Positions 62,885 to 64,000 of a stretch of 64,000 nucleotides of DNA are shown here, piece after piece. The translations under genes were made by a program, and so were the position numbers. Position 1 is the first letter of the stretch. Every line of letters begins with the position of its first letter. This stretch comes from Leptolyngbya sp. 'hensonii' (GTDB lineage: Bacteria > Cyanobacteriota > Cyanobacteriia > GCF-001939115): contig NZ_MQTZ01000054.1 of NCBI RefSeq assembly GCF_001939115.1, positions 22,670 to 86,669 on the forward strand, written 5' to 3'. The notes beneath the pieces were generated by a model. It saw nothing but the letters and a program-made list of their open reading frames with translations, did not search any database and was not told the DNA's origin.

Positions 62885-64000
62885 ATGGAGCAGAACTATT
62901 TTGACCAGGGCGTGGAAAAAGCCCGACAGGGGGATCTGGTGGGGGCGATCGCAGCCTTTGATCAGGCCCTGCAAACCCATCCCCAATCCGCTACCACTTA
63001 CCACCGGCGAGGGCTGGCCCGGTTCAATCTGGGAGACTTGGCCGGGGCGATCGCAGATTATACCCAGGCCCTTCAGATCCAGCCTGACTTCTCAGAGGGT
63101 TACTTTGCCCGGGGGCTGGCCCAGATGGCCCAACATCAGCTCCAGGCTGCCCTGAAAGACGCAAATCAAGCCCTCCAACTCAATGCCGATCACGCCGCAG
63201 CCCGCCACCTGCAGGGAACCTTGCATCAGCGTCTGGGTAACACCCAGACGGCGATCGCCAGTCTGAAACAGGCTGCCCAGCTCTACCTGGCCCAAAAAGA
63301 TGCCGAGAATGGTCGTCGCTGCCTAGAGACCATTCAGCAACTCCAGAGCGTGCTGATCCAGAGAAGTAAAACCCAGTCCTCTGCCCTGCAACTGGTTCAA
63401 ACTGAAGACTTTTTCCAGCAGGCCCTGGATAAACTTCAGCAGGGAAATTACAGGCAGGCCCTGGAAGATTTCAACTGGTTGATCCAGGTTGAGCCCCAAA
63501 ATGCCAGAGCCTACTGTTATCGGGGCATCGTCCGGAGCCGGTTGGGCAACCCCCAGGCAGCTATGCAGGACCTGGCCCAGGCCCTGCAGCTCACTCCACA
63601 GGACGATCAGATGCGGCTGAGCCGGGGGCTGCTTCGGATTGAGTTAGGCGACTGTTGGGGTGCGATCGAGGATTTTAACTCTCTTCTCCAACAGAATGAT
63701 CGCAACCCAGGGGCGTACTGCTATCGAGCCCAAGCTTATAGTAAGCTCGGCAACCACCGGCAGGCGATCGAAGACTATTCCCGGGCACTGGCACTACAGC
63801 CAGATGCAGCCGAAATCTACTGTGACCGGGCTGCCGCTCGTTTTGCCTTCCAGGATCAGCGGGGAGCCCTGGAAGACTACCAGCGAGCCGCCAATCTTTA
63901 CTTCGATCGGCAGGATTGGAACCGCTACCGGGTCATCCTGGACAAAATTAAACCTCTGCAAACGGCCCAGGCCAGCGCCAGGGTTGACCCTGCCCCCCAC
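62885..64000 (+). CDS. TPR-repeat protein, 3' end missing
   Basis: 372 codons from ATG at 62885 without a stop, so the C-terminus is outside the window. It is made of about nine 34-residue TPR units, for example MEQNYFDQGVEKARQGDLVG, AIAAFDQALQTHPQSATTYHRRG and GNHRQAIEDYSRALALQPDA. A linker at about residues 130-180 breaks the array into two groups. Such solenoids bind partner proteins; the partner cannot be named. No signal peptide. It follows the amidase by 49 bp on the same strand. Confidence 0.9.
   Translation, partial: MEQNYFDQGVEKARQGDLVGAIAAFDQALQTHPQSATTYHRRGLARFNLGDLAGAIADYTQALQIQPDFSEGYFARGLAQMAQHQLQAALKDANQALQLNADHAAARHLQGTLHQRLGNTQTAIASLKQAAQLYLAQKDAENGRRCLETIQQLQSVLIQRSKTQSSALQLVQTEDFFQQALDKLQQGNYRQALEDFNWLIQVEPQNARAYCYRGIVRSRLGNPQAAMQDLAQALQLTPQDDQMRLSRGLLRIELGDCWGAIEDFNSLLQQNDRNPGAYCYRAQAYSKLGNHRQAIEDYSRALALQPDAAEIYCDRAAARFAFQDQRGALEDYQRAANLYFDRQDWNRYRVILDKIKPLQTAQASARVDPAPH

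Noticed and set aside
1..64000. CRISPR array, prophage or transposase genes
   Set aside because: No regularly spaced direct repeats of 25-40 bp and no phage, integrase or transposase frames; the repeats seen are short tandem or palindromic types.

Overview
This window is a 64 kb piece of a cyanobacterial chromosome. The evidence is direct: photosystem II genes psbB and psbT, dark-operative protochlorophyllide reductase chlB, the alkane pair ado-aar, several cyanobacteria-typical families (DUF4079, DUF1816, DUF2103, a HetZ-like protein), and frequent HIP1 octamers (GCGATCGC). Moderate GC, long leaders and palindromic intergenic repeats suggest a Leptolyngbya/Oscillatoriales-type genome rather than a small marine picocyanobacterium; that placement is inference. 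There is no rRNA, CRISPR array, prophage or transposase gene. One tRNA (Leu, UAG) is present.

Layout. 1-5 kb (minus strand): universal-stress-like protein, fbp, tal and zwf (zwf runs off the left edge), the oxidative pentose phosphate block used at night. The stress-protein gene is preceded by what I read as a ydaO/yuaA-class c-di-AMP riboswitch. 5-11 kb: a repeat-rich spacer, a Ski2-like RNA helicase, a secreted protein and the nuclease NurA with a possible LexA box. 11-16 kb (minus): folE and an SDR gene, then ado-aar-accA, which links acyl-ACP to alkanes beside an acetyl-CoA carboxylase subunit. 16-24 kb: glycosyltransferase, adenosine-deaminase-like enzyme, tRNA-Leu, a lipoprotein, two unknown proteins, a HetZ-like protein and TsaC. 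24-31 kb: LarC, a 2TM protein with a paired palindromic operator, proS, a small exported protein and a two-domain ArsA-type ATPase. 31-38 kb: psbB-psbT, nrdR, rps1, a HAD phosphatase and metK. 38-44 kb: GNAT protein, M3 oligopeptidase, an osmoprotectant permease/binding-protein pair with no ATPase, and prs, followed by a spacer with a MITE-like palindrome. 44-54 kb: P-loop recombination-type protein, purH, DUF4079, a PEP-CTERM protein, chlB, a PH-like membrane protein, DUF2103 and rph. 54-64 kb: an adenylate kinase with an altered P-loop, trpD, a retropepsin-like lipoprotein, carA, a STAS protein, mini-RNase III overlapping rlmB, DUF1816, an alpha/beta hydrolase, a two-enzyme peptidoglycan hydrolase and a TPR protein cut by the right edge.

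Most of the window is ordinary chromosomal housekeeping. The items most worth checking are the riboswitch ahead of the stress-protein/fbp/tal/zwf run, the Lys-to-Arg change in the adenylate kinase P-loop, the duplicated palindrome at 26.6 kb, the non-canonical start suggested for the STAS protein, and the MITE-like element at 44.1 kb.
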